From JALNZU01 sp964463695 (GTDB lineage: Bacteria; Bacteroidota; Bacteroidia; Bacteroidales; F082): a stretch of 64,000 nucleotides of DNA. Under the pieces are notes generated by a model that saw only the letters and a program-made list of their open reading frames with translations, had not been told where the DNA came from and made no database searches. Within the stretch, counting starts at the first letter, position 1. Every line of letters begins with the position of its first letter. The stretch lies in contig CAYXCZ010000015.1 of the NCBI GenBank assembly GCA_964463695.1, forward strand, positions 34,218 through 98,217, in the 5' to 3' direction. The translations under genes were made by a program, and so were the position numbers. Of this stretch, positions 18,413 to 27,268 are shown piece after piece.

Positions 18413-19648
18413 ATGGATAGTATTAATCTAGTAGAAAGCTTTTCAGAGTTTAAAGAGTTTAAAAACATTGACCGTGAGCGCATGATGCGTATCCTTGAAG
18501 ATGTTTTTCGCGCCATGTTGGTCAAGAAGTATGGATCTGATGAAAATTTTGATATCATTGTCAACATCGATAAAGGTGACCTCGAGATTTGGCACAATCG
18601 TCAGATTGTAGAAGATGGTGAAATTGAAGATGCTACCTCTCAGATTGCTTTGTCTGATGCCATCAAGATCGAACCTGATTTTGAGGTTGGAGAAGAAGTG
18701 TCGGAAGCAATTAGTATCAGCGACTTTGGGAGACGTGAAATTTTGACAATTCGTCAAAGTTTAGTGTCGAAAATCCTTGAGTATGAAAAGGATAATGTTT
18801 ATCAGAAGTATAAAGATAAAGTAGGTGAAATTATAACAGGTGAAGTTTACCAGGTTTGGCGTCGCGAAATTCTGGTACTTGATGACGAAGGTATAGAATT
18901 GATGTTGCCTAAAGCAGAACAGATACCAGCAGACTTTTACCGCAAGGGTGACACACTCAGGGCAGTGGTACTGAAAGTAGAAATGAGGAATAACAGCCCA
19001 CAGATTATTCTATCACGCACTTCTGAGATTTTCCTTCAACGGTTGATCGAAGCTGAAGTACCTGAAGTATATGATGGGTTGATTACCATTCGCAGGATTG
19101 TTCGTGAACCTGGTCAGCGTGCAAAACTCGCTGTGGAATCATATGATGATCGCATCGACCCTGTAGGTGCTTGTGTGGGAATGAAGGGCTCTCGTATTCA
19201 TGGTATTGTACGTGAATTGCGTAATGAAAATATTGATGTTATTAATTATACCACGAATTCTAACTTATTCATTACACGTTCATTAAGCCCGGCAAAGATT
19301 AGTTCGATTCAAATTGATGAAGAGAATAAACGTGCTGAAGTGTTTATGAAACCTGATCAGGTAAGTTTAGCTATCGGTAAAGGCGGTTTCAATATAAAAC
19401 TTGCTGGTAAGCTAACAGGATATGAAATTGACGTTTACCGTGATTCTGACGTAGATTCAGAAGATGTTGATCTGGTGGAATTTGATGATGAAATCGATCA
19501 ATGGATCATCGATGCACTTAAAAATATAGGCTGTGATACAGCAAAGAGTGTATTGGAACTAAGTCCGGCCGAGCTGGAAACAAGAACTGACCTCGAAATG
19601 GAGACCATTTTGGAAGTCATTAGAATCTTAAAAGCTGAATTTGAATAA
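18413..19648 (+). CDS. nusA: Transcription termination/antitermination factor NusA
   Basis: 411 aa. The N-terminal RNA-polymerase-binding domain (~8-130) is followed by an S1 domain (~135-200, GEIITGEVYQV) and two KH domains (KH1 with CVGMKGSRI, KH2 with LAIGKGGFNIKLA). There is a short acidic C-terminal segment with one helix-hairpin-like element (IGCDTAKSVLELSPAE) in place of the two acidic repeats of the E. coli protein. It binds RNA polymerase and nascent RNA and controls pausing and termination. It is the second gene of the rimP-nusA-infB operon; a hairpin in the operon leader may be a NusA-responsive site (inference). Confidence 0.97.
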   Translation: MDSINLVESFSEFKEFKNIDRERMMRILEDVFRAMLVKKYGSDENFDIIVNIDKGDLEIWHNRQIVEDGEIEDATSQIALSDAIKIEPDFEVGEEVSEAISISDFGRREILTIRQSLVSKILEYEKDNVYQKYKDKVGEIITGEVYQVWRREILVLDDEGIELMLPKAEQIPADFYRKGDTLRAVVLKVEMRNNSPQIILSRTSEIFLQRLIEAEVPEVYDGLITIRRIVREPGQRAKLAVESYDDRIDPVGACVGMKGSRIHGIVRELRNENIDVINYTTNSNLFITRSLSPAKISSIQIDEENKRAEVFMKPDQVSLAIGKGGFNIKLAGKLTGYEIDVYRDSDVDSEDVDLVEFDDEIDQWIIDALKNIGCDTAKSVLELSPAELETRTDLEMETILEVIRILKAEFE

Positions 19649-19699
19649 AATCAATAATTTTGCGCTTTGTTATCAAAAATTAAAAACTTTATCCTGATT

Positions 19700-22600
19700 A
19701 TGTCCGAAGGCTCATCAACAGTCCGTTTAAGTAAAGCAGCCAGAGAGTTTAACGTTGGCACTAGTACCATCGTTGAGTTCCTCTCTAAAAAGGGACATCA
19801 GATTGACCCCAATCCCAACACCAAGCTAAGTCCTGAAATGTATACCATGCTCGTCAAGGAATACCAGAAGGAAAAGCAGGTGAAAGAAGTTTCTCAAAAG
19901 TTGGGAATTGAATACACCGGTCGAAAAACCATCACTGCTGATGAAGTTGTCAAACATGATAACACTGAAGAAGATGAATATGAACCAGATGAGGTTCATT
20001 TTAAAAATATTCAGAGCAATATCATTGAGAAAAGCAGTGTTGATCATAAAGCTAAACCTAAAGTTCCTGAAACACCAAAAGAGCCTGAAGTTGTTGAGCC
20101 GGTAAAAACGGTTGAAGAATCTTTGCCTTTGAGGGTAGTTGAGGTGGAAAAACCTGTTGCACAAATTGTTGAAAAAGAAATAGTCGCTGAAGTGCCTGTT
20201 TCCAGGTTTGACGACGATTTCACTCCACCAGATGCAGTCAAACAGGAACCAAAATCAGTTGTAGCTGAAGCTATTCAAACAGAAAAACCAGAGCCAACTG
20301 TTAATACAGAAGACTTGGAAAAACCTGTAAAGGAGGCTGGAATTCTTTATCAACCTATTGATAGTGATACTGATACCTCGGCTGACGGTGACCTGAAGAT
20401 TTTAGGTAAACTGGATCTTGACAGTATGAATCTGCGTACCAAACCAGATCGTAAATCAAAAGCTCAGCGCAGGAAAGAGGATGATGACAGAAAACAAAAG
20501 GAGAAAGACGACCGTAAACCTGTTGTCAAAGAAACCCCTAAACCCCAGGTTGTAAGTGCGCCTCCTGTCCCTGTGACAGTGGTAAAAGCTCCCGAACCTA
20601 CTCCAGTAACTGTTATTGCCCCTCCGACAGAAGCACCGGTGCCTGCTCCAGCACCACTTTCAGATTCTGAAGGACGTATCATAAACTTTATGCGGACCGA
20701 AGTTAAAAAACTTGAAGGACCGAAAATTCTGGATAAAATCGTACTTCCTGAAGAAAGAAAGAATAAAGCTAAGCCTGTTGCATCTTCATCAGAAGATAAG
20801 CTTTCGGCAGCTCAGAAGAAAAAGAAACGGAAACGTATAAAAAATAAAGAGCAGGGTTCTGCCACACCCGGACAACAAGGTCAGGGCCAAGGTCAGGGAA
20901 CACAGCAAGGACAAGGTCAGCATCAGCAAGGACAAGGTCAGCATCAGCAAGGACAAAACCAGGGTCAACAGCAGGGTTCAGGTCAGGGAGGACAACAACA
21001 GGGTCCCCCGCGTTATCAGGGTCAGCAAGGTCAGCAGGGACAGGGTAGACCTGGACCACAACATCAAGGACAGGGACAACGACCTCCGAATCAACAACAT
21101 GACTTTAGAAAGGGGAAGCCACTTCCTCCTAAAAAGGATGAAAAAGTTGAGTTGACGGAAGAAGATATCCAGAAACAGATTAGAGAGACCCTTGCCCGCT
21201 TGACACCACTTGGTAAGTCCAAAACTTCAAAGCATAAACGCCAGAAGCGCGAAGCTTTCTCCCATAATATGGCTGAAGAAATGGCACGTCAGGAACAGGA
21301 AAAATCCGTTCTTAAAGTGACAGAATTTGTTACTGCCAATGAGCTGGCTACGATGATGAACATACCTGTAATCAAGGTTATCTCCACATGTATGAGTCTT
21401 GGAATGGTAGTTTCAATCAATCAGCGCCTCGATGCCGAAACTCTGGCATTGGTAGCAGAAGAATTTGGTTTTCAGGTTGAATTCATCAGCCATGATTTAC
21501 AGGATGCTTTAGATATTATCGACGAAGTTGATAAACCAGAAGATCTTATCGACCGCGCACCTGTTGTAACCGTTATGGGTCACGTTGACCACGGTAAAAC
21601 GCTTTTACTCGACTTTATCCGTAAAACCAATGTGGTTGCAGGTGAAGCAGGAGGTATCACACAACATATTGGTGCTTACGAAGTTTATGGTGAGAGTGGT
21701 AGAAAAATAACCTTCCTAGATACTCCCGGTCACGAAGCCTTTACAGCGATGCGTGCCCGTGGTGCAAAGGTTACCGATGTGGCAATCATCGTAATTGCAG
21801 CTGATGACAGCGTGATGCCTCAAACGAAGGAGGCTATTAATCATGCTCAGGCAGCCGGTGTGCCAATCGTTTTTGCTTTCAATAAAATTGATAAGCCATC
21901 TGCAAACGCAGAGAAAATTAAAGAACAGCTGGCTAATATGAATATCCTCGTTGAAGACTGGGGTGGTAAATACCAATGCCAGGAAGTGTCAGCTAAATCA
22001 GGATTTGGAATTGAGTCACTGCTTGAAAAAGTACTGCTTGAAGCTGATATTTTGGAACTTAAAGGTAATCCGACCAAAGCTGCAAGAGGTACAGTTATTG
22101 AGTCATCACTTGATAAAGGTCGTGGCTATGTAGCTAAGATATTGGTTCAGGATGGTGTGCTGAAGCAAGGAGATATCGTTTTGGCCGGTTCGGTTTATGG
22201 TAGGGTTAAGGCTATGTTCAACGAAAGGAATAAATTGATCAAAGAAGCCGGACCAGCTACTCCAACTTTGTTGCTTGGTTTAAATGGCGCCCCTCAGGCT
22301 GGTGACACATTTAATGTAATGTCAGATGAAAAAGAAGTGAAAAACATCGCTTCACGTCGTCAGCAATTGCAACGTGAGCAGGGCCTCAGAACTCAAAAGC
22401 ATATCACTTTGGATGAAATTGGCCGTCGTATTGCGATTGGTGATTTCAAAGAACTCAATTTGATTGTTAAAGCTGACGTTGACGGTTCTGCTGAAGCATT
22501 GTCAGATTCATTGCTCAAACTATCAACAAACGAAGTTCAGGTTAATGTGATTCACAAATCAGTGGGTGCAATTACCGAATCGGATATAATGCTGGCCTCT

Positions 22601-23059
22601 GCTTCCAATGCTATTGTTATTGGATTCCAGGTTCGTCCAACGATGCAGGCTCGAAAAATTGCTGAAACTGAAGAAATTGATATCAGGCTCTACTCGATTA
22701 TCTATACTGCCATTGAAGAAATTAAGTCGGCTATCGAGGGTATGCTTTCTCCTGTAATTGAAGAAGTTATCACCTGTAATATCGAGGTAAGAGAAGTGTT
22801 TAGAATCACAAAAGTTGGAACGATTGCAGGATGTATGGTGCTTGATGGCAAAGTAAACCGCAACACCAGAATAAGACTTATCCGTGACGGTATTGTTATT
22901 TATACCGGAGGTTTGGGATCGCTTAAGCGCTTTAAAGATGATGTAAAAGAAGTATTAACCGGTTACGAATGCGGTTTGAATATTGATGGATTTAACGATA
23001 TCAAGGTTGGAGATATTATTGAAGGTTATGCTGAAAAAGAGGTAACCCGTAAGCTTTAA
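19700..23059 (+). CDS. infB: Translation initiation factor IF-2
   Basis: About 1119 aa from the ATG at 19700; a TTG at 19667 would extend it by 11 residues. The N-terminal IF2_N domain (~1-55) is followed by a long acidic, Pro- and Lys-rich linker. A Gln/Gly-rich low-complexity tract (~390-470) comes next, then a second IF2_N-like helical domain (~535-590) and the GTPase domain with G1 GHVDHGKT near 627, G3 DTPGHE and G4 NKID. The C-terminal domains III and IV end at VGDIIEGY. It delivers fMet-tRNA to the 30S subunit. The Q/G tract is encoded by imperfect 21-base tandem repeats, so its length probably varies between strains. Confidence 0.97.
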   Translation: MSEGSSTVRLSKAAREFNVGTSTIVEFLSKKGHQIDPNPNTKLSPEMYTMLVKEYQKEKQVKEVSQKLGIEYTGRKTITADEVVKHDNTEEDEYEPDEVHFKNIQSNIIEKSSVDHKAKPKVPETPKEPEVVEPVKTVEESLPLRVVEVEKPVAQIVEKEIVAEVPVSRFDDDFTPPDAVKQEPKSVVAEAIQTEKPEPTVNTEDLEKPVKEAGILYQPIDSDTDTSADGDLKILGKLDLDSMNLRTKPDRKSKAQRRKEDDDRKQKEKDDRKPVVKETPKPQVVSAPPVPVTVVKAPEPTPVTVIAPPTEAPVPAPAPLSDSEGRIINFMRTEVKKLEGPKILDKIVLPEERKNKAKPVASSSEDKLSAAQKKKKRKRIKNKEQGSATPGQQGQGQGQGTQQGQGQHQQGQGQHQQGQNQGQQQGSGQGGQQQGPPRYQGQQGQQGQGRPGPQHQGQGQRPPNQQHDFRKGKPLPPKKDEKVELTEEDIQKQIRETLARLTPLGKSKTSKHKRQKREAFSHNMAEEMARQEQEKSVLKVTEFVTANELATMMNIPVIKVISTCMSLGMVVSINQRLDAETLALVAEEFGFQVEFISHDLQDALDIIDEVDKPEDLIDRAPVVTVMGHVDHGKTLLLDFIRKTNVVAGEAGGITQHIGAYEVYGESGRKITFLDTPGHEAFTAMRARGAKVTDVAIIVIAADDSVMPQTKEAINHAQAAGVPIVFAFNKIDKPSANAEKIKEQLANMNILVEDWGGKYQCQEVSAKSGFGIESLLEKVLLEADILELKGNPTKAARGTVIESSLDKGRGYVAKILVQDGVLKQGDIVLAGSVYGRVKAMFNERNKLIKEAGPATPTLLLGLNGAPQAGDTFNVMSDEKEVKNIASRRQQLQREQGLRTQKHITLDEIGRRIAIGDFKELNLIVKADVDGSAEALSDSLLKLSTNEVQVNVIHKSVGAITESDIMLASASNAIVIGFQVRPTMQARKIAETEEIDIRLYSIIYTAIEEIKSAIEGMLSPVIEEVITCNIEVREVFRITKVGTIAGCMVLDGKVNRNTRIRLIRDGIVIYTGGLGSLKRFKDDVKEVLTGYECGLNIDGFNDIKVGDIIEGYAEKEVTRKL
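20903..20955 (+). repeat. 21-base tandem repeats inside infB
   Basis: Units beginning CAGCAAGGACAAGGTCAGCA start at 20903 and 20924 with a partial third at 20945, an exact 21-base period that encodes QQGQGQH. It forms the core of the wider Q/G-rich tract of IF-2 (about 20866-21100). Confidence 0.85.
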
Positions 23060-23080
23060 TATCACTAAATAATAATAAAA

Positions 23081-23112
23081 AAGGTCTTGAAGATACTTCA
23101 AGCCCTTTTTTT
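23081..23112. terminator. Bidirectional terminator between infB and the flavoprotein gene
   Basis: CTTGAAG (23086-23092), loop ATA, CTTCAAG (23096-23102) is a perfect seven-pair stem. A T-run follows on the + strand (23106-23112), and an A-run precedes it (T-run on the minus strand). It therefore can end both infB and the convergent minus-strand cluster that stops at 23152. Confidence 0.85.
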
Positions 23113-23151
23113 GGTTAATTGCGCTAAATGATTGATTAATAATTCGATAAT

Positions 23152-24507
23152 CTATTTGTTTAACATTTTTATTGCGATAATCTCAGCAGCCTTAATAAGA
23201 GGATAAGCTGCAGGTGAAGCAGTAAGACAAGGGTGAGTACCTATTTGCATGGTCAATAGATTATTCACACTCATCCTGCTCTGAATTGCAAGTCCAATTA
23301 CATTTGTTAATTCTCCTGCTTCAAGACCTCCAATTACTTCGCCGCCGATAATGACTCCGGAATGTTTGGCTGTAATAAGTTTAACAATCTGTTTGTGAGC
23401 ATCAGGAAGATTTCCCGGATGACGATTGATTCCTTCGAACAAACCTGATAACGTTTCAATGCCTTCTTCTGTTGCTCTTTGTTCAGTTACACCTGCTGTG
23501 CCAAAGCCGGTATTGCCAATAGCTGTTGAATAAATTGCAATGGTACCACTAAAGGTTTTTACCACATGGAGGTTAAAAAGGTTCATCCCAGCAATGCGTG
23601 CTTCAGCACAAGCAGTTGAAGCTAACATCGTTGGAACTCGCTTGCGGGTGACGAAATCACGCTTTTGAGCGCAGTCACCAACAGCAAAAACATCTTTTAC
23701 ATGGGTTCTCATATACTCATCAACTGCAATAAATCCGTCTTCATCAACATAAATACCTGCTGAAATAGCAAGGGTGTTGTCAGGTTTGTAACCCATTGAG
23801 AGTACAACAGCATCCATTTCAAGAATTTGTCCATCCTCTAGCTCAATTGCTTCCACAGTGGTTGTTCCAACTACTTTTTTAATACCTTGACCAACAACAA
23901 TTTTGATTCCTTTAGCTAAAAGCAAGTCAAGGATTCTGTCAGAAATTACCGGATCAAACGCCAAATTGAGAATAGTAGGCATTTTCTCCACCAGGGTTAC
24001 TTCATAACCAGCTTTATGTAACTCATCCGAAAGTTCAACTCCTATAAAACCAGCCCCTATTACAGCGATTTTTTTACTACTACCAAGTGTCAACTTCATC
24101 TCTTCCAGATAGACTTTGTCTTTTGGAATCGTAAAAACATTCGTCAATTCGGCACCTTTCAGCCATGCAGGCTTTACTGGGACAGAGCCTGTGGCTATTA
24201 CAAGCTTTTGATACGAAATAGTTTCACCACTTTTAAAAGTTACTACTTTGTCGCTTGTATTTACTGCAATGGCTTCATCAAGAATCGAATTGATTCCGTT
24301 TTTATCCATCATCATGTCAACGGGCATGATGTTTTTTGAGACTTCGGTTAATGTACCAAAAACATAAGGTATACCACATGGAACCATTACGTCTTTTTGT
24401 TTTTTAACCAATGTAAACTGCTTTTCCGGCCAATGAGCTTTGCCAGTAAGAGCAGTTACCATTCCACCGGCACTTCCGCCAATGATTAATACATCTGTTG
24501 ATTTCAT
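23152..24507 (-). CDS. FAD-dependent pyridine nucleotide-disulfide oxidoreductase (CoA-disulfide-reductase/Nox-like)
   Basis: 451 aa. A first FAD-binding fold starts at LIIGGSAGG (residues 8-15), followed by Cys44 in MVPCGIPY. This aligns with the single redox-active Cys of CoA-disulfide reductases and NADH oxidases (family form NCGLPYY). The NAD(P)H fold is marked by IAVIGAGFIGVE, the second FAD motif by VFAVGDCA, and the C-terminal dimerisation domain contains the TMQIGTHPCLTASP segment. It probably reduces a disulfide, persulfide or low-molecular-weight thiol, or oxygen. It is the last gene of the minus-strand cluster and follows a 113-base gap with two palindromes, so it may have a separate promoter. 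The substrate is unknown; a link to sulfur or thiol supply for the upstream Fe-S proteins is inference. Confidence 0.92.
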   Translation of the reverse strand: MKSTDVLIIGGSAGGMVTALTGKAHWPEKQFTLVKKQKDVMVPCGIPYVFGTLTEVSKNIMPVDMMMDKNGINSILDEAIAVNTSDKVVTFKSGETISYQKLVIATGSVPVKPAWLKGAELTNVFTIPKDKVYLEEMKLTLGSSKKIAVIGAGFIGVELSDELHKAGYEVTLVEKMPTILNLAFDPVISDRILDLLLAKGIKIVVGQGIKKVVGTTTVEAIELEDGQILEMDAVVLSMGYKPDNTLAISAGIYVDEDGFIAVDEYMRTHVKDVFAVGDCAQKRDFVTRKRVPTMLASTACAEARIAGMNLFNLHVVKTFSGTIAIYSTAIGNTGFGTAGVTEQRATEEGIETLSGLFEGINRHPGNLPDAHKQIVKLITAKHSGVIIGGEVIGGLEAGELTNVIGLAIQSRMSVNNLLTMQIGTHPCLTASPAAYPLIKAAEIIAIKMLNK

Positions 24508-24511
24508 CTTG

Positions 24512-24548
24512 AATAATTTAAATTATTTAAAATCCTTATTATAAGGAT
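24512..24548. promoter_or_regulatory. Twin palindromes upstream of the flavoprotein gene
   Basis: AATAATTTAAATTATT (24512-24527) is a perfect 16-base palindrome. ATCCTTA-TTA-TAAGGAT (24532-24548) is a perfect 7-3-7 inverted repeat. Both lie 5-41 bases before the start of the flavoprotein gene on the minus strand. They could be operators; the second could also be a weak terminator for the gene ending at 24621, since four T follow on the minus strand. Confidence 0.45.
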
Positions 24549-24620
24549 ACTAAGTGTCTGATACTTTCTTTGTTTCCAAAAACACACCACATTTTTTGAA
24601 AATCAATTTTATTAATAGGG

Positions 24621-25034
24621 TTATGGGTTTATGGCATTGTATGAACAAGAACTTACACAAATTTTGCAGTTCCGGCATTTTGCTTCTATTATAAATGCTT
24701 TGCCGTTGCGATATTCTATTGCATCAGTTGGACAAATGTTAAGACAAACACCACAAGCGGTACATTTGTCAAAAATCACTTCCGGATATTTACTCCGCTT
24801 TACAGGACGAAAATTATGATCTTCCTTATCTTCTTCATGTAAAGCTATTGCGCACTCTGCATAAGAGGTATCATAACTTTTATAAAGGCTATGCTGACAA
24901 CTTGGACAGCGGCGCGAATTGCAAGGAACTCCAGGAACATGAATCAGTGCTTTGTTGCATATTGGACAAACACAAAAAGCTGAACCATTGCTATGACTAT
25001 GGCTTTGTCCATGATGATGACCTTCGTGATTCAT
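24621..25034 (-). CDS. His-rich zinc-ribbon ferredoxin (two [4Fe-4S] motifs)
   Basis: 137 aa with three parts. An N-terminal His-rich tail (residues 3-14, seven His) is followed by a Cys-rich ribbon with C21, C23, C26, C38, C43 and C46. The C-terminal 2[4Fe-4S] ferredoxin has C91-x2-C-x2-C-x3-C101 and C120-x2-C-x2-C-x3-C130. It should act as a small electron carrier in the cytoplasm, and the His tail and ribbon suggest extra metal binding. Its start lies 2 bases after the stop of the NifX-like gene at 25037, so the two are translationally linked. The specific partner is not known; the neighbouring MinD-type ATPases with ferredoxin inserts and the flavoprotein are the obvious candidates. Confidence 0.9.
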   Translation of the reverse strand: MNHEGHHHGQSHSHSNGSAFCVCPICNKALIHVPGVPCNSRRCPSCQHSLYKSYDTSYAECAIALHEEDKEDHNFRPVKRSKYPEVIFDKCTACGVCLNICPTDAIEYRNGKAFIIEAKCRNCKICVSSCSYNAINP

Positions 25035-25036
25035 GG

Positions 25037-25375
25037 CTACATCACTTTAAGTTTACCAGTTAAAAAAGCAGAATAAGCCTGACGTAAAGTCATCTGATGT
25101 GCGTCGATATAAATACTGATCTTTAATTGATTCAACACTTTTAATGCTGTTTCTCCAGGACCATTCCCTGTGATAAGTGCGTCAGGATGAATATCATATA
25201 CCTTTTTTGCAGTTGCTGTACCAGCGCCATGAGCTTCCGCCACATTTGCACTATTGTCATACACTTCAATATTTTCGTTTGAATCATCATATACGAAAAT
25301 ATTAGCAGCGCGGCCAAAACGGGCATCGATTGGAGAATCCCAATGATCTCCTTGTGAAGTAAAAGCAATTTTCAT
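25037..25375 (-). CDS. NifX/NifB-type dinitrogenase Fe-Mo cofactor-binding-fold protein (third copy)
   Basis: 112 aa, a single NifX-like domain: KIAFTSQG at the start, the DARFGRAANIFVYDD segment, the GAGTATAKKV helix and the ALITGNGPGETALKVL turn. This fold is shared by NifX, NifY, the NifB C-terminus and the Desulfovibrio orange protein, which bind metal-sulfur clusters. Unlike the two other copies in this cluster it has no Cys or His after the FG of the loop (FGRAAN against FGHCSC and FGHCEA), so any cofactor is held differently. Nothing here indicates nitrogen fixation. Function in cluster assembly or carriage is inferred. Confidence 0.9.
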   Translation of the reverse strand: MKIAFTSQGDHWDSPIDARFGRAANIFVYDDSNENIEVYDNSANVAEAHGAGTATAKKVYDIHPDALITGNGPGETALKVLNQLKISIYIDAHQMTLRQAYSAFLTGKLKVM

Positions 25376-25474
25376 TATAATTTGTTTTAATTTGTTGTGA
25401 ATGAGTAAACTAATATTTAATTTTCTGGTTTAATGTCGAATGATTCAATAAGAATCCACTACATAATTTCTGTT

Positions 25475-26362
25475 TCATTTGTGTACAGGTTTTTTGATAA
25501 GCTCCTTGATTTCCTTCCAGATTTCGGAAAACAGCTCATGCATTTCTAATGATGTCTCAGCAACTGTTCGAACGTTAAGCATTGATTGTGTGAAACTTTC
25601 GTTGTATAGAATTTCTGCAAGTAAGTTGACATCAGTGCTGTGGAGATAGCTTTTGATCTCATTGGTGAGATGAGGATTTAAGTCACTCTTGTTTATAATA
25701 CACCCAACTTTTGGCCTGAATTTACTAAGTAGTTCCAATAAACGTTTCATATCATGAAAAGCAGAAAGTGTCGGTTCGGTAACTATTAGAACGAATTTTG
25801 CACCGGCAAGGGATGAAACAACCGGACAGCCGATACCTGGAGCGCCATCAACAAGGATATATGATCGTCCAAAGTTTGCAGCCAATTTTTTTGCATCTTC
25901 TTTTACTCTGGCTACCATTTTACCTGAATTATCGGCTCCCGGATCAAGACGTGCATGTGCTACTGGAATATTTAATCTGCTTTCGGAAAGATACACATCA
26001 CCCGATCTTCTGGGCAGCATCTGAATTGCTGTTGATGGACAAACTCTTGCACAATAGCCACAGCCTTCGCAATTAATTGGGTCGATTTCAAAGAGTCCTT
26101 CCTCACTAAGCACAGCATCATATCTGCATACATCTTTGCATTGTCCACATGAAATGCATTGATCATAAGATATGTAAGCAATTTCACCACTAAAAAATGG
26201 AAGTTGTGAAACAGGTTTTGTTTGTAACAATAAATGAATATTTGCTGCATCTACATCGCAATCAGCCAGTACAACCTCATTGCATGCAACTGCTGCTAAT
26301 GAAGCACTTATGGATGTCTTGCCCGTTCCTCCCTTTCCCGATAGAACCACAATTTCATACAT
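25475..26362 (-). CDS. MinD-superfamily ATPase with inserted ferredoxin domain (second of pair)
   Basis: 295 aa. The deviant Walker A SGKGGTGKT (8-16) is followed by an inserted 2[4Fe-4S] domain with C69-x2-C-x2-C-x3-C79 and C98-x2-C-x2-C-x3-C108. Then come the switch region VDGAPGIGCP and the TEPTLSAFHD and INKSDLN segments of the MinD/Mrp fold. Its start overlaps the end of its paralogue by 8 bases. Such paired ATPases (COG1149 type) are found in anaerobes beside NifX-like proteins, including the orp operon of Desulfovibrio (recalled). ATP hydrolysis coupled to assembly or transfer of a metal-sulfur cofactor is the likely role. The two paralogues probably form a heterodimer (inference). Confidence 0.93.
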   Translation of the reverse strand: MYEIVVLSGKGGTGKTSISASLAAVACNEVVLADCDVDAANIHLLLQTKPVSQLPFFSGEIAYISYDQCISCGQCKDVCRYDAVLSEEGLFEIDPINCEGCGYCARVCPSTAIQMLPRRSGDVYLSESRLNIPVAHARLDPGADNSGKMVARVKEDAKKLAANFGRSYILVDGAPGIGCPVVSSLAGAKFVLIVTEPTLSAFHDMKRLLELLSKFRPKVGCIINKSDLNPHLTNEIKSYLHSTDVNLLAEILYNESFTQSMLNVRTVAETSLEMHELFSEIWKEIKELIKKPVHK

Positions 26363-27236
26363 GATTAAGTGCTTTTAGTGTTAGAAGTTTATATATGCCA
26401 TCCAATGATTTTGCTAAACCTGGAACTTTTTTGTAAACTATTTCTCCTTTGGAATAAATCTCAGCAATTTTTCTGTCGTAAGGAATACGTGCAATTATGG
26501 GTATGTTTTCAGTATTACAAAAATCTTCAACCTGACTATCACCAATACTATCCCTGTTTATGATGACTCCCACCTCCTTTTGAAGTTTACCCATTGTTTC
26601 AACAGCAAGTTTAAGATCGTTAAGGCCAAAGGGCGTAGGTTCGGTTACAAGTATCACAAAATCAGCCTCTTTCGTCGAAGCTACAACAGGACAGGATGTT
26701 CCCGGAGGACAATCGTAAATGATAATTGAACTTTCATCATGTGTTGTGTTCAGCAATTTGTGTGTTTGCTTTATCAATGGAACAGCTTGTTCTTCTCCAA
26801 TATTTAACCGACTTTCATAAAAGTGTAGTTTGTTATGATGAAGATCTGATATTGTTCCAAGTGGATGTTCTGTCATGGGTAAAGCGTGTTCAGGACAAAG
26901 TTCAGAACAAGCATAGCAGCTGTGACATAACTCGTTGAATACCAGTATCGTTGTTCCCAACTGCATGATGGCGTGAAATTTACATACTTCGGTACATTTT
27001 CCACACAGGGTGCACTTGTCTTCATCCCAAACAGGTATCATTTTATTTACCTGCTTCATTACATTTAATTCATTTGAGATAAAAAGAGCATCGTTGGGTT
27101 CTTCAACATCCAAATCGACAAGCGTGCATTGCTGTTGCTCAGAGATGAAGGCTGCAAGGTTAACAGAAACAAGTGTTTTTCCTGTTCCTCCTTTGCCACT
27201 TGCGACTGCTATTCGAAATGAGTTTAGATTTTTCAT
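26355..27236 (-). CDS. MinD-superfamily ATPase with inserted ferredoxin domain (first of pair)
   Basis: 293 aa. The Walker A is SGKGGTGKT (13-21). Inserted 2[4Fe-4S] cysteines are C75, C78, C81, C85 and C104, C107, C110, C114. The DCPPGTSCP switch carries a Cys also seen in its paralogue (GIGCP), possibly a further metal ligand. The remainder follows the MinD/Mrp fold (TEPTPFGLNDL, INRDS). It overlaps the paralogue at 26355-26362 and follows the ZIP transporter gene by 32 bases. Duplication with divergence of an ancestral gene is evident from the collinear motifs. A role in cofactor assembly rather than cell division is suggested by the ferredoxin insert and neighbours. Confidence 0.93.
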   Translation of the reverse strand: MKNLNSFRIAVASGKGGTGKTLVSVNLAAFISEQQQCTLVDLDVEEPNDALFISNELNVMKQVNKMIPVWDEDKCTLCGKCTEVCKFHAIMQLGTTILVFNELCHSCYACSELCPEHALPMTEHPLGTISDLHHNKLHFYESRLNIGEEQAVPLIKQTHKLLNTTHDESSIIIYDCPPGTSCPVVASTKEADFVILVTEPTPFGLNDLKLAVETMGKLQKEVGVIINRDSIGDSQVEDFCNTENIPIIARIPYDRKIAEIYSKGEIVYKKVPGLAKSLDGIYKLLTLKALNHV

Positions 27237-27268
27237 TGATTTATAGGAAATATACCTTTCTTTTAGTT

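Noticed and set aside
20903..20955. Tandem repeats as a CRISPR array
   Set aside because: Units are contiguous 21-mers coding QQGQGQH within infB, with no spacers.
20464..21059. Long minus-strand open frames opposite infB
   Set aside because: They are low-complexity mirror images of the repeat-rich linker of IF-2, with no family resemblance.
23152..24507. Flavoprotein as a dihydrolipoamide dehydrogenase or glutathione reductase
   Set aside because: The active-site region has a single Cys44 in VPCGIPY rather than a CxxxxC pair, as in CoA-disulfide reductases and Nox.
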